Positions 31,737 through 42,148 of a stretch of 64,000 nt of DNA are shown piece by piece. The position numbers and the translations under genes are program-made. The notes beneath the pieces are model-generated. The model saw nothing but the letters and a program-made list of their open reading frames with translations, was not told where the DNA came from and did no database searches. Each line of letters begins with the position of its first letter. Within the stretch, counting starts at the first letter, position 1. This stretch comes from Oncomelania hupensis (Eukaryota > Mollusca > Gastropoda > Littorinimorpha > Pomatiopsidae): contig CM072513.1 in assembly GCA_036898135.1 (NCBI GenBank), positions 89,052,066 through 89,116,065 of the forward strand. Reading direction: 5' to 3'.

Positions 31737-31751
31737 ATCTCCGAGTACTTT

Positions 31752-32957
31752 TACATCCTATCCTATCCTATCCTGTCCCGTAACTCGGAGGTCGTAGGGG
31801 CACCACAGATGATCGTTTAACCAGCGTACTCTATCTTTCTCTGTCCTCAGCAACTATGATGGCTTCGCTCAGTGTCAAACCAGTCCATTCTCGAATGTTG
31901 TCCTCCCACCTCTTTTTCGGTCTCCCTCTTCGTCTACCTCCTTGCACTGTGCCTTGCAGAATGGTCTTTGCAAGGCCTGATGATCTGGTGACGTGGCCAT
32001 ACCATCGGAGTTTCCGTTTCTTCACCACTGTGAGCAGGTCATCGTGTTGTCCAGTGGCTTGTGTGATGGTCTGTCGCACTTCGTCATTGGTGATGTGTTG
32101 AGTATAGGAAATGCCCAGAAGTCTTCTGTAGCACCTCATCTCCATGCTTTGTATTCTTCGTTGTAGATCTGCTGTGAGGGTCCATGCTTCGCAAGCATAT
32201 AGGAAGATGCAGATGACAAGGTAGCGCAGCAGTCTTACTTTGGAATGTAGACTGATGGTCCTGTCTTTCCAAATGGGCTTCAACATTGTCAGGGCAGCAG
32301 TTGTTTGTGCGATCCTGGAGAGGATTTCCTGTCGGGACCCATTGTCTGATACAATGGCTCCTAAATATTTGAAGCTATGCACTGTGATGAGGGATTGGCC
32401 TTGGACTTTGATGTCCGTGTTGATGCCATTGGTGTTGTTGGTCATCATTTTGGTCTTCTCTGCACTTATTTCCATTCCATAAGCTCTGGAGGTGGTGTCA
32501 AGCCTCTGTACCAGCTGTTCAAGTTCTTGTTCCTCTCCAGCCAATCCATCATTGTCATCCGCAAAACGAAGATTGGAGATTGCTCTACCCCCTGTACTGA
32601 CTGTGCCTTCGTGATCTGCAAGGACATCTGAAATGATGCGCTCTAGGAAGATGTTGAAGAGTGCTGGAGAGAGTAGGCATCCTTGACGCACACCGATTGT
32701 TGTTCTGAACCAGTTCCCGATGGCGCTGTTATGGAGGACTGCACTGGTGGCCTTGTCATACAGGCTTTTGATGACTTCAATAATTTTAGGGCTGATGTTG
32801 TACACTTTCATTGTTGCCCATAGAGCTGCATGCCAGACTCGGTCGAACACCTTCTTGAAGTATATGAACACATGATATAGATGTTGTTGGTGCTGTAGGT
32901 ATTTCTCACAGATTATTCTGAGGTTGAAAATCTGTTCAGTGGTACTTCGCCCTGCCC
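31752..32957 (-). pseudogene. LINE-R copy with the longest open frame (346 codons)
   Basis: A minus-strand frame at 32871-31831 covers KVFDRVWHAALW, VRQGCLLSPALFNIFLERI, the catalytic LRFADDNDGLAG (near 32560), ISAEKTKMMTNN, FKYLGAIVSDNGS, LQRRIQSMEMRCYRRLLG, KKRKLRWYGHVTRSSGL and GRRRGRPKKRWEDNIREWTG. It ends with a 3' UTR and (TATCC)n at 31756-31775. The frame has no disruption, unlike most copies, but the copy is 5'-truncated exactly at an LTR-like repeat (32960), so endonuclease and early RT motifs are missing. The second acidic residue pair (ADD) is intact. Confidence 0.88.
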
Positions 32958-32959
32958 TG

Positions 32960-33667
32960 TGTTACACTCGATGTTGGTTTATTTTTTTCTATCAGTAATT
33001 GATTCAGCCCCGATGCTTGAAATCCTGATAGGTGTAACTCAGATTCGTTTATCCACGCAACCCGTTCAATCATCAACAAGGCAGGAGTCGTCGTATGAAG
33101 TTTTCAACTTTTATTCAGCACACATCAACAACTGCATTCAATCGCTTTTTCCACTCTACAATTCTGAACTATAAACTTTCCCCTTTTTACAACTTTCTGA
33201 ACTCTAATACAACAACTCTCTCTGCTTTCAACTCTCTTATTTTGAAACAGTGCGGCACTTATATAGTCTCTACATACTCCAGAACAAGCGAGAATACCCC
33301 CCGCACGAAACACCACAACCAATCAAAATGAATTTCATCATCACTGTCTCACGTCATACAACCTTATTTGGAATAGAAGCTTCTATAGTTACCACTAGAA
33401 TTATCCATACGCTTCGATCGATAGTAAACAACCAATTCTATAAAATTCTCAAATAATATCGACCAACTAAAATTACCAACGTTATAGGCCCCCCTACAAA
33501 GCTTCTTCTAATAACAACGCAAAATCAAATCAAAGATAAATACACTCTGTTACTGCATGCTTAGCAAAATAAAACGATCTGATCTATCGCGCGCGTCACA
33601 CACGCAAGCCTACTATCGCACGCGTTTCACACATAAACCTACCATCGCACGCGTCTCCAACGTAACA
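32960..33667 (+). mobile_element. LTR-like repeat (708 bp)
   Basis: Starts TGTTACACTC and ends CAACGTAACA (TG...CA). Shares long blocks in order with the reverse complement of 1143-1686: TGATTCAGCCCC, TCGTTTATCCACGCAACC, GGAGTCGTCGTATGAAGTTT, ACAACTGCAT and CGACCAAC. It has a CCAAT box (AACCAATCAAAATG) and a TATATAG near 33262. About 160 bp longer than the first copy. No matching flanking duplication was found. Left and right neighbours are two different truncated LINEs. Confidence 0.55.
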
Positions 33668-34421
33668 TAACCCCCAACTCAAGAAGAAATTTACTTAATT
33701 TCTTTCAACAACGTTGAGACGCAATGAACAAAGTCCAAAATTAAAACTTATTTCAGTCGGTCTGGATATTGTCAATGTTCTTTACTCACACACTCGCCCC
33801 CACGGGCTCGGCTCCGCGCGCCGGGAGTGGACCCCCCTCTGGCTGAGTGACAAAGTTGCCTACCCCTTTTTCTTCTCTTTTGTCTTGTTTCTGTCTTATT
33901 GGTCCTTTCACCTATATTCTCTTCACCCGTAAATTCTCCCACTAAACTGCAGTTTTGACTTCCTCTCTTCTGCCTTACTGGACTTTTCCTGTCTTCTTTT
34001 TCCCCATCATTTCTTCTTTTTCCACCCTCCTTTTTCTCTTGGCCTTCTCTTGACCCCCTGCGTTTGCCGTGCAGGGCAACCCGTGTCGGGGGAGAATGGG
34101 ATCCTGGAGGTTGAGGTCACTGGGACTGCGGTCCCTCACACTAACACACCTCTTTGGCCCGGACTTCTCCTAGACGGGAGGCTGGCGTGGCCCGCGTCAG
34201 TCAAGCTGCTGGTTGTGTATTGCCCTAGCTCTGCTAGAAGGTTGCGGCTCATGGGTCAAACTTGAACAAAACCGTAGTGGCAGTGCAAGATTGTCTGGGT
34301 GTATATCCCCCCCTGTAGCCCTGGTGCGCTCCCTTGCTGGATTTTCCGCTTGAACGCATCCCATTGTTGGACTCCGTGGTGGGTGGGGAGCAGGGGGGGG
34401 ATGAATTAACAAATAATTAAC
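33668..34421 (+). mobile_element. Probable 5' UTR of the I/Jockey-like LINE
   Basis: Pyrimidine-rich then GC-rich leader up to the ORF1 ATG at 34422. It contains GGGGGAGAATGGGATCCTGG and a run of Gs just before 34400. Assigned as a LINE leader only because it directly precedes ORF1. Its 5' boundary at the LTR-like repeat is not proven. Confidence 0.4.
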
Positions 34422-35867
34422 ATGGCATCAACCAAAAAAAAACGACTGCACGATGACGGACTGGACACGGACACGGACAGTGACATGGAGACGAGACAAA
34501 AAGCTTGTGCATCTGGGGTGGAAGGGGCCTGGCCTCGTTTTCTGGTTGTGGAGGGGGCGGATCCGGCTATGCCACTAGGCAAGCTGTCTCCGTTCGCCAT
34601 CCAGAAGGGTTTCCAATCCGTCTGCACAATCGGGTTCAAAGATGTGAAAAAACTTAGATCTGGGGCCTACCTGGTGGAGTGCTCAACCAAAAGGGCATCG
34701 GATTGTCTTCTAAAGAGGAATTTGACCGTCTTTGTTGACAGACAAATCAAAGTTTCTGTGCATGGACGGTTGAATTCCTCCAAGGGAGTCATCCGATGTC
34801 AGGATTTGATTGACATGTCGGAATTGAAAACCGAGATGAGCTCTCCAGCCAGGGGGTCACAGCAGTCCAGCGGGTCTTTGTCACCAAAGGACCCCAACGT
34901 ATCCCCACCAACACACTTTTTGTGACCTTTACTATGGCCAAGTTGCCGGAGTCACTCAATGTGGGGTACCTTAGGGTGAAGGTGACACCATTTGTACCGT
35001 CACCGTTGCGATGCTACCGTTGCCAAAGGTTTGGTCACGGTAGCAAAACCTGTAAAAGCAAAAAAATATGTCGAGATTGTGCAAAAGACAAACATGAAAA
35101 TGAATGCAAAAATCCGATTTGCTGCATGAATTGCGCCGGGAATCACTCTTCCAGCTCCAAAGATTGTCCTCAGTGGCAGTTGGAGCTGGAAATCCAAAAG
35201 GTGCGGGCCACTGAGAGTTGCTCCTTCGGAGACGCAAGAAAAAAAGTACTTGAAAGTAGGCCGGTTCTTAAAGAGAGGTCCTTTGCGTCTGTGGCGGGTT
35301 CCACATCTCATGTGGAACCTAGCGCACACCCGCCAATGGACACTGCTGTGAATAAAATGAAGCAGATCTTGGAAACATTGTGCAGACGGATGGATGCTCT
35401 AGAAAAAAATGCTCACGTTGTTTGCTCAAAATGGGGGTTCTCCAGCCCCACCGATTTCACTGGGGAACGTGCCGACGGACACGTCCCCAACCGTCACCCG
35501 CAACACGCAGACGGCCGTGTCTAAAGCCGTCACACCTGCTGCAAAGGAGGCTAGGCCAGCAACGACCGGTTTTAGCTACTGGGTAGTTGCTGAGGCGGCT
35601 AAGATTCTAGTTGCTCAGCAGAAGAGCGTCAGAGGAGGAGAGGGAAAGGTTGGAAGGGGTGAGGGGGAGAGGGAAGCTATAAAGTCCGGTGCTGGGGAGA
35701 AGGGGATGAAGTCGGCTGGCAGTTCGGGTTCCGGGGCTTTGACGAAAAATCAAAGGCCCGGACCCCTTTCTTCCAAGCACCATCAGCCTCTCGAAACAGA
35801 GAACCGTTTCTGGGGGTTGATGGACCATGAAGAGATGGACGAGGGTCCGAAAGCTAAAGAGACGTAA
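34422..35867 (+). pseudogene. LINE (I/Jockey-like) ORF1, gag-like, frameshifted
   Basis: ATG at 34422. The N-terminal part is basic (KKKRLHDDGLD), then a domain with PFAIQKGFQSVCTIGFKDVK and GAYLVECSTKRASDCLL. A frameshift near 34846 restores GVTAVQRVFVTK, then CYRCQRFGHGSKTC (CCHC), CRDCAKDKHENEC and CCMNCAGNHSSSSKDC. Three zinc knuckles in this order are typical of ORF1 proteins of I/Jockey-type LINEs, which bind the element RNA. Another frame change near 35410 leads to a low-complexity C-terminal tail ending at 35867. Dead as read because of the two shifts. Confidence 0.82.
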
Positions 35868-35914
35868 TTGTGCTCTCAGAGATGAAAATTTTAGAATTCT
35901 TTTACTTCATTTTT

Positions 35915-37867
35915 ATGGCCATTTTACAATGGAATATCCGAGGGAGAAGGGCAAATTATGCATATGAGGAGCTCTGCTGTCTGCTGACGGAGCATCAACC
36001 TGAGGTGTTAGCCATTCAGGAAACTCTCCTGTCAGAGAAACATCTTATAGATATTACTGGTTATTCGTCTCTAGATTGTATATCTTCTAGAGGCGTTTCA
36101 CTCTTTATTCATAGAAACGTCCCATTTAACCCAATTTCACTTAATACAAGTTTACCAGCAGTTGCAGCCAGAGTATCTCTTTTTAAATCCCTCACAGTTT
36201 GTTCTATATATTTGTCCCCATCAATAAATGTAAATAAAAGTGAACTTGAGAATTTGATCCAACAGTTACCTACCCCTTTTTTGTTGTTGGAGCACATTGT
36301 TAAGACTGCCTCCAAAATAGCTGGTTGCGACTTTACATCTGTCGCCTCCATTTTCACAACGCGAATGAAACGGAAAACGGAAAAGACAGTCTGCGATCCA
36401 TCACACCCAGCCAATAGTCTCTTCGAGCTTCTGCCCTCTGGCCGTCGGTTCCGCGCTTTAAAAGCCAGAACTTCTCGATTCAAAAACAGTTTCTTCCCTG
36501 ACGCTGTCCTCAGTACATCACCAAACATGGAATGATCTGTATAAACTGAAAACTCACAACCATTGCCTGATTTGTACCTTTGTGAAATAGGAGTACGAGT
36601 ATGCTATGCTGTGTGGTGTGTTGTGTGTGTAGATTTGGATGTGAAGCCTAACATTCTTAATAATTCTCATTTTATTTAATGCTGTTAAATTGTTTTAATG
36701 CTGTATTTTGTTTTACCCGCAGGGTGTGTTTGACTCCATAACTTTACATGACTGATGAGTGATGTATGTTACTATGTTTACCTATCCTTTAGTGCTGTAT
36801 ACATGTTATAGTTATATGTTAAGTGTATGACACGATGAATGACTGTGCAAGAAAAGATGTATTTCACTGTCGCCATGCCACACCAAAATCCTTGTAACGT
36901 TTTTACTTGGTAAATAAATATTCTTATCTTATCTTATCTTATCTTTTAATGGACGCTCTCCCCTGTGGGGTAGCGATCGTACCGATTCTCAGGGGAAAAT
37001 AATTGAAGACATTTTAGACTCGCTGAACCTAGTAACTTTGAACGAGGGTGCTCCAACTTTTTCCTGTTCAAGAACCGCTTCTTTGTCCCACATTGATATA
37101 TCGATCTGTGATCCCTCCTTACTTTTGGATTTTAAGTGGACAGTTTTAGAAGATCTCCATGGCAGCGACCATTTTCCGGTTTTATTAAAATATGATTCAG
37201 TCAACTTTGAGCAAACTCATGGCAGGTGGAAACTGAAACAAGCTAACTGGAGTCTGTTTTCTAACCTGTCTGAGGTTCAGTTACGTGCTAAGGAACCGGA
37301 ATTTTCGAATGCCATAGATCCTATACAGCTCTACACTGACATAGTTATAAACAGTGCCAAGGTGTCAATCCCGCAAACTTCATCAAAACCGTATACAATA
37401 AAAAAAAAAACTGGTTTGATGATGAATGTAAAAAACTTCAGCAAGCCCGTAAAAAAGCTTTAAGAATGATGTATCTGCATCCAAGCTCTGAAAATAAACA
37501 GAACCACCAACGTTTGCGAGCCCAATGCCGACAGCTCTTCAAAAGTAAGAGAAGAGAATTGTGGAGAGGTTTCTGCTCCACGTTAAATTCAAAAGCGAAA
37601 CTGTTGAAGGTTTGGAAAGTGGTCCGCAAACTCAAAAATAAAAGTAACAAACAGGTGAGCCCATGCATTACTGTGCAGGGGGGCGTAATCGGAAATAAAA
37701 AAAAAAACTAGTAGCTGACCTTTTGGCCTCTTCTTTTGCTGCAAATTCTTCCTCTGAAAATGATTCTCCCTCTTTTCAAACAACTAAAACCCGTAAAGAT
37801 CATTCAACAATAATATCAATAAATTTCGAGGAGACAAAAGATAGATCATTTACCTTTTTGACAATGT
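35915..37867 (+). pseudogene. LINE (I/Jockey-like) ORF2, endonuclease part, interrupted
   Basis: ATG at 35915, 48 bp after ORF1. APE-type endonuclease: ILQWNIRGRRANYAYEEL, LAIQET (catalytic Glu), a break at 36293 caused by another LINE, then NGRSPLWGSDRTDSQGK, PTFSCSRTASLSHIDISICD and HGSDHFPVLL (catalytic His region). Beyond 37210 a linker region follows with frame changes near 37405 and 37710 (NWFDDECKKLQQARKKALR is the usual post-EN motif of this group). The element is cut at about 37867, before the reverse transcriptase, by an unrelated repeat. EN would nick target DNA. This copy cannot move by itself. Confidence 0.85.
36293..36943 (+). pseudogene. CR1/L2-like LINE 3' end nested in the endonuclease ORF
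   Basis: Encodes FELLPSGRRFRALKARTSRF and KNSFFPDAV near 36425-36515, the C-terminal signature of a common group of animal LINE RTs. A stop and a 3' UTR follow, with an ending AATAAATATTCTTATCTTAT and a (TCTTA)n tail to about 36943. The endonuclease frame resumes immediately after (TTTAATGGACGC). No clear target duplication was found, and the target's GGAGA-TTT codons are slightly damaged at the junction. Confidence 0.82.
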
Positions 37868-38235
37868 CAGGCTGTGGCTAACTAGGTTGAATAGAATTCC
37901 ACCAGTTCCTGCTTTTAGTCTTCCAGTAGAGAGATCTATTAGAGCGTAGCTCCTTCTTGCTTGCCGTCTACACAACGAATGAATCTACCTAGTCTGTGGT
38001 CCGCCTAAACCGGGTAGAACTGGTATACCTGAGCGCCCTCTGGCCAGGGGGTGTATAGGTCAGCTGAATGAAGTCATTGCCTAACTGAGCCAGCGTCAGC
38101 ACACCCACGCTTAGTCCCCCATTGACTTTCATCGTCTGCTGCACGCTAACGTTAATTTACATAGGCTAGTAGGCTGACTATTCAATGCGAGTATACGTAG
38201 TGCTGGTTAAACTAGCCTCACGCGACAATCGCCCT
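37868..38235 (-). repeat. Dispersed repeat H (homologous to 41545-41830)
   Basis: The reverse complement shares GTTAGGCAATGACTTCATTC (GTTAGGCAGTGACCTCATTC in the other copy), AAGAAGGAGCTA/AGAAGGAGCTAAG, AGATCTCTCTAC-TGGAAGACTAAA and TCTATTCAACCTAGTTAGCC. Ends are not defined. It may be an LTR fragment, because the other copy runs into an LTR-like terminus. Confidence 0.55.
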
Positions 38236-38244
38236 ATGACTAAT

Positions 38245-38556
38245 CTTCCTATCCTATCCTATCCTGTCTAGTAACTCGGAGGTCGTATGGGCACCACAGA
38301 TGATCGTTTAACCAGCGTAATCCATCTTTCTCTGTCCTCAGCAACCCTGATGGCTTCGCTCAGTGTCAAACCAGTCTATTCTCGAATGTTGTCCTCCCAC
38401 CTCTTTTTCGGTCTCCCTCTTCTTCTACCTCCTTGCACTGTGCCTTGCAGAATGGTCTTTGCAAGGCCTGATGATCTGGTGACGTGGCCATACCATCGGA
38501 GTTTCCGTTTCTTCACCACTGTGAGCAGGTCATCGTATTGTCTAATGGCTTGTGTG
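38245..38556 (-). pseudogene. LINE-R 3' end, left arm of a fold-back
   Basis: Minus-strand 3' end of LINE-R with its (TATCC)n tail at 38247-38264, encoding GRRRGRPKKRWEDNIRE and KRKLRWYGHVTRSSG. It joins head-on to an opposite-orientation copy at 38557. Confidence 0.82.
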
Positions 38557-38710
38557 GGAGGACAACATTCGAGAATGGACAGGTTTGACACTGAGCGAAG
38601 CCATCAGGGCTGCTGAGGACAGAGAAAGATGGAGTATGCTGGTTAAACGATCATCTGTGGTGCCCCTACGACTTCCGGGTTACGGGACAGGATAGGATAG
38701 GATAGGAACA
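38557..38710 (+). pseudogene. LINE-R 3' end, right arm of a fold-back
   Basis: GGGAGGACAACATTCGAGAA through TTACGGGACAGGATAGG, plus-strand 3' end with a (GGATA)n tail. It is complementary to 38264-38400, giving about 150-bp arms around a ~160-bp spacer. Confidence 0.82.
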
Positions 38711-39295
38711 AAATTAATGAATGACTTTATGTATAGCAGCGGTGAAAGGGACGTAATCCAGTTATATGAATGAACACTCCGACAGAAGCGAGTATTGTCC
38801 CACTTTACTTCACGTTTCAGCGACCCAATTTGAAGAAATTCCGCGTGACAAATAATCCACCTTAACATTCACAGCGAGTGTTGCCCCATTGACAATAATT
38901 AGGCTAATGAACAAAAACATACTTTTACAGAAATTTATAGTCTTGATATAAATCAGTAAATTCTGCTAATCACTTAATGTGTTTGTTAATAGCTTGCGAT
39001 ATGTGGCTACAATAGCATCGTAAGCGAACGGTGTATAGTACAAGGTGCCGTTTCTATGTCGCAGCGTTATAAAATGTTCTCTTAGAAACAGCAAGTCCCA
39101 TTGGAGCGCTTTGTGGGCCTCCATGAGAGATAAGGAACGCTTCGCTCGAACGTAAATTCCATACAATATACAATGCAACTTTCATTGTCCAAGAAATACC
39201 AGAAATTTCCTTTTGGCAAAGCATTTAAACTGGCTAGATGCAAAGATAGCTCTAACCAGCCTTGTGTCACAAGACCTTGAGAGATTACCATATTC
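38711..39295. other. No gene; short match to dispersed repeat I
   Basis: AT-rich. TTAACATTCACAGCGAGTGT and TTGCCCCATTGA near 38860-38900 match the repeat at 24900-25110. Otherwise unassigned. Confidence 0.45.
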
Positions 39296-39296
39296 A

Positions 39297-39905
39297 TTTA
39301 TTTATTTATTTATTTACTTACTTATTATTTTATTAATCTTAATAGCGCTTTTCCAGCCCAAAAGCTGCTCAAGGCGCTGGCCGATACAGGATCCAGAGGT
39401 GCCAACCCCATAATCTTCTTGTCAGTATTTCCGGACCCGTTTGTCAGTGTTTTTTAACACTTGTCAGTATTTTTTTTTCTCGCAAAACCTAGCAAATGAC
39501 ACTATAAAGTAACGACAGGCTTCCCTCTGAAACAGAAGGCTATTTTCAATCCTCTAAAATCACGATAAAAATCAGCTTGTTGAACACCACACTTGTTTTA
39601 CTCTAAAATCACCATGAAAATCAGCTTGTTGAACACAGCGACGTTCAGTGAGTGCAGGAGTACTATTATGAGACCAGAAACCGGTACAGAAGCACCGCTG
39701 GCAAAGATAAACGATCGGCAACTTTTCCTCCGTATTTTTATAAAAGCTGCCGTATTTCCGTATTTAATTCACTTCGCCGGAATTAAATACGGTCAATCCG
39801 TACTGGTTGGCACCTCTGGATCTAACTCAAGCTGCCCGAGACGTCCACTTGCAGTCTTTGGGAGCATAGTTTGACGCCCAGACGACTGAGCACAATCGGG
39901 GGCTA
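39297..39905 (-). mobile_element. SINE family C, split by a MITE
   Basis: The (ATTT)n tail at 39297-39320, then AATAGCGCTTTTCCAGCCCA, CTGCTCAAGGCGCTGGCC and ACAGGATC. The SINE resumes after the MITE with TAACTCAAGCTGCCCGAGAC and the GACGCCCAGACGACTGAGC segment. The 5' half and tRNA head are missing. Confidence 0.82.
39395..39818. mobile_element. MITE with 14-bp perfect TIRs (424 bp)
   Basis: CAGAGGTGCCAACC at the left end and its exact complement at the right, flanked by GATC (39391-39394, 39819-39822). Excision restores an intact SINE sequence (ACAGGATCTAACTC). A tandem duplication of a ~53-bp segment with ATCAGCTTGTTGAACAC lies inside (39547-39640). The CAGAGGTG tip is hAT-like, but the 4-bp duplication is not the 8 bp expected, so the superfamily is open. 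Confidence 0.78.
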
Positions 39906-40140
39906 TCGGGAATGTGAGGGAATGGGACCTAGTGCTATTAGTGCTCGTCTTGTAATCTTGGCTTAGTAAGATTTTTTTATGGAGAGGTGTTTACTGTTTT
40001 ACATTACATATTTAGGGGTTGAAAATTCAAAGCTTAGATCTATGTAGCTGTGGGTTTGAACAGAAGATGACCATATATTATCTTATTATGTCACAGCAAT
40101 GCAAATTCCCATGAAAAGTGTTATATATATATATATAAGG

Positions 40141-40312
40141 TTTGTTCTAATACAGTTCACTTACAAACTCATAGAGCTTCTCAAGGGACTGGCCACATTA
40201 TGCACAAATTAGTTTGCTGAAGTCAGGGTTGGAACCCACGTCGCCCAAGACGCACGTACACAAGTCTGGCGCTCTGAACCACTGAGCTATCACTGCCGTA
40301 AACTAATTTTTG
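40141..40312 (-). mobile_element. tRNA-derived SINE (family D)
   Basis: Second copy of the 14641-14835 family: minus-strand AGTGATAGCTCAGTGGTTCAG, TGCGTCTTGGGCGACGTGGG, then CTGACTTCAGCAAACTAAT and the AGAAGCTCTATGAG segment. The B box is altered (GGTTCCAACCC). Confidence 0.8.
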
Positions 40313-40314
40313 CG

Positions 40315-40418
<104 letters not shown>

Positions 40419-40579
40419 GTGACAACTTTGAAGGAAATTAAGAAACATTATCTCGCCACTGTAAGACTAAGCAATTATTGTTCTTGAATTAAAGCAAGGG
40501 ACGCTACAAGTGCCATCCTAAATATTTGTGTAGGCCTACTGAGTTATCCTTTAGAGTTTATGAGTTGAAAGAGATTCTA

Positions 40580-40672
40580 TACTTATCCTATCCCGGAATT
40601 CGAAAGTCGTTGGTGCACCACAGATGACCGTTTTACCAGCGTACTCCATCTTTGTCTGTCTTCAGCTAAGAG
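40580..40672 (-). pseudogene. LINE-R 3' UTR fragment
   Basis: ACTTATCCTATCCCGGAATT through CACCACAGATGACCG and TACCAGCGTACTCCATCTTT matches the last ~90 bp of LINE-R on the minus strand. Confidence 0.78.
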
Positions 40673-40973
40673 TTATCCGTGCTATTGCTCGAGGCCGACC
40701 TAACTCTTGCACTCTTTATTCGAAGTCTAATAGTATAAATTGCGTCCCCTAAAACACAATTAACAGGATGGTTGAAAAGTAAATCTTTATTAAAAATGGC
40801 GTATAACTTTTGTAAAACGCATTGGAATCGTATAAAACAAAGCGTAGTGTGATCCTTACAGTAGTAGAATGTAAATATTAATCTCTAATTTTATCTCACA
40901 TGACCAGAGCAGCACATAATGGGTCGTCGTCTGACGTTGGGTCTTTCGTCTTCTTGCCTTTTGGAAAATGGAA
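40673..40973. other. No recognisable gene
   Basis: Short spacer without assignable features. Confidence 0.45.
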
Positions 40974-40978
40974 TAATA

Positions 40979-41045
<67 letters not shown>

Positions 41046-41356
41046 AGGATGCTATACGCGCCTTTCCCCAAATCATTCAGGCTCAAAGCAAGGCGATCTA
41101 TACCAACATACACGCTCACCTGTCTCTTCCACCCTCACACACACCAAATACACATCCATCACTCACACAGGTGGTGTAAAGGCAGGGAGATCGCTATTAG
41201 AAGACGGAAAGAAAATCGAATTTTTATTTTTGAAATTTTTATATTGACTGCGTCCTGTACCATTATTGAAGGGAGGGAGGAAACCGGAGTGCCCGGAGAA
41301 AACCCTCGGTGACCTCAATAGTCTCGTACCTAAGTCACATACGTTCGCCCCTTGCG
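40974..41356 (-). mobile_element. SINE family A, head truncated
   Basis: (AAT)n tail at 40974-41044, body through GCTCAAAGCAAGGCGATCTA, the AACAGGTGGTG-like segment, TAGAAGACGGAAAGAAAATC and GGAGTGCCCGGAGAAAACCC, ending at CGCCCCTTGCGG within the B-box arm. The head is cut off just before the pogo-like element at 41365. Confidence 0.88.
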
Positions 41357-41364
41357 GACGAATA

Positions 41365-42146
41365 CAGTGAACCCTCGTTTATTGCGGTAGATAGGTTCCG
41401 AGACCGGCCGCGATAGCTGAAAATCCGCGAAGTAGTACAGTGTGTCATAAGAGGACCAGTTTAACACAGCACTACGGCTTCTCGCCTTAAATAAGTCAGC
41501 CTGCTCTAGCCGGTGTAAATTAAAGTCGACGTACAGGAGACGACGCAAGTCAACTGTGGGCTAAGCACTGTGGGCTAAGCATATGTACGCTGCGGCTGGC
41601 TTAGTTAGGCAGTGACCTCATTCTGCTGACGTTAAGCCAGTAACACCCACCCACGCCAGAGTAAGCCTCCTGTGGTCTAGATTTCCCGGGCTTCCGGCTG
41701 ACCACAAGGCTAGTTAGTCAAGCTTTGTTTGAACCGCATAGGAGAAGGAGCTAAGCTCTGAAAGATCTCTTTACCTGAAGACTAAAGCAGGGACTGGTGA
41801 AATTCTATTCAACCTAGTTAGCCATAGCCTTCCATTGTGCAGAGCCCAGCAACAACAGACCCACCGTCACACAGTATTTATTTAACGTGTATTCGGACTT
41901 TTAAAACCCTCACTTTACAAACTGTTAACAAACCACCCTTTTCAGTAATGTACAGATATCTACAGTATGTACATACAGTACACAGGTACAAATGTTAAGC
42001 AATAAAACGGTAGGTTTACATTTTAAAAAGTCGAAATTTCGGGAGAATCCGCGATATAGCCTATTTTCTAATATAACAAAATGAAAAAAAATCCGCGAGG
42101 TTGTGAATCCGCGAATGTCGACCCGTGAAGTAGCGAGGATCCACTG
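41365..42146. mobile_element. TA-flanked, pogo-like MITE split by another repeat
   Basis: Left tip CAGTGAACCCTCGTTTATTG, right tip the complement of CAGTGGATCCTCGCTACTTC (14 of 20 identical), flanked by TA (41363-41364, 42147-42148). Subterminal parts share the AATCCGCGA motif on both sides. A TA duplication and CAGT tips fit the pogo/Tigger group of Tc1/mariner. No transposase is present. An inner insertion lies at 41545-41873. Confidence 0.6.
41545..41873 (+). repeat. Dispersed repeat H with LTR-like terminus
   Basis: Homologous to the reverse complement of 37868-38235. It then runs into CCATTGTGCAGAGCCCAGCA and CCGTCACA, nearly the same terminal block as the solo LTR at 3689-5166 and as the LTRs of the Gmr1-like element (CCATTGTGCAGAGCCC). 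An LTR fragment is therefore plausible. A short duplication, CTGTGGGCTAAGCA, marks its left edge. Confidence 0.5.
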
Positions 42147-42148
42147 TA

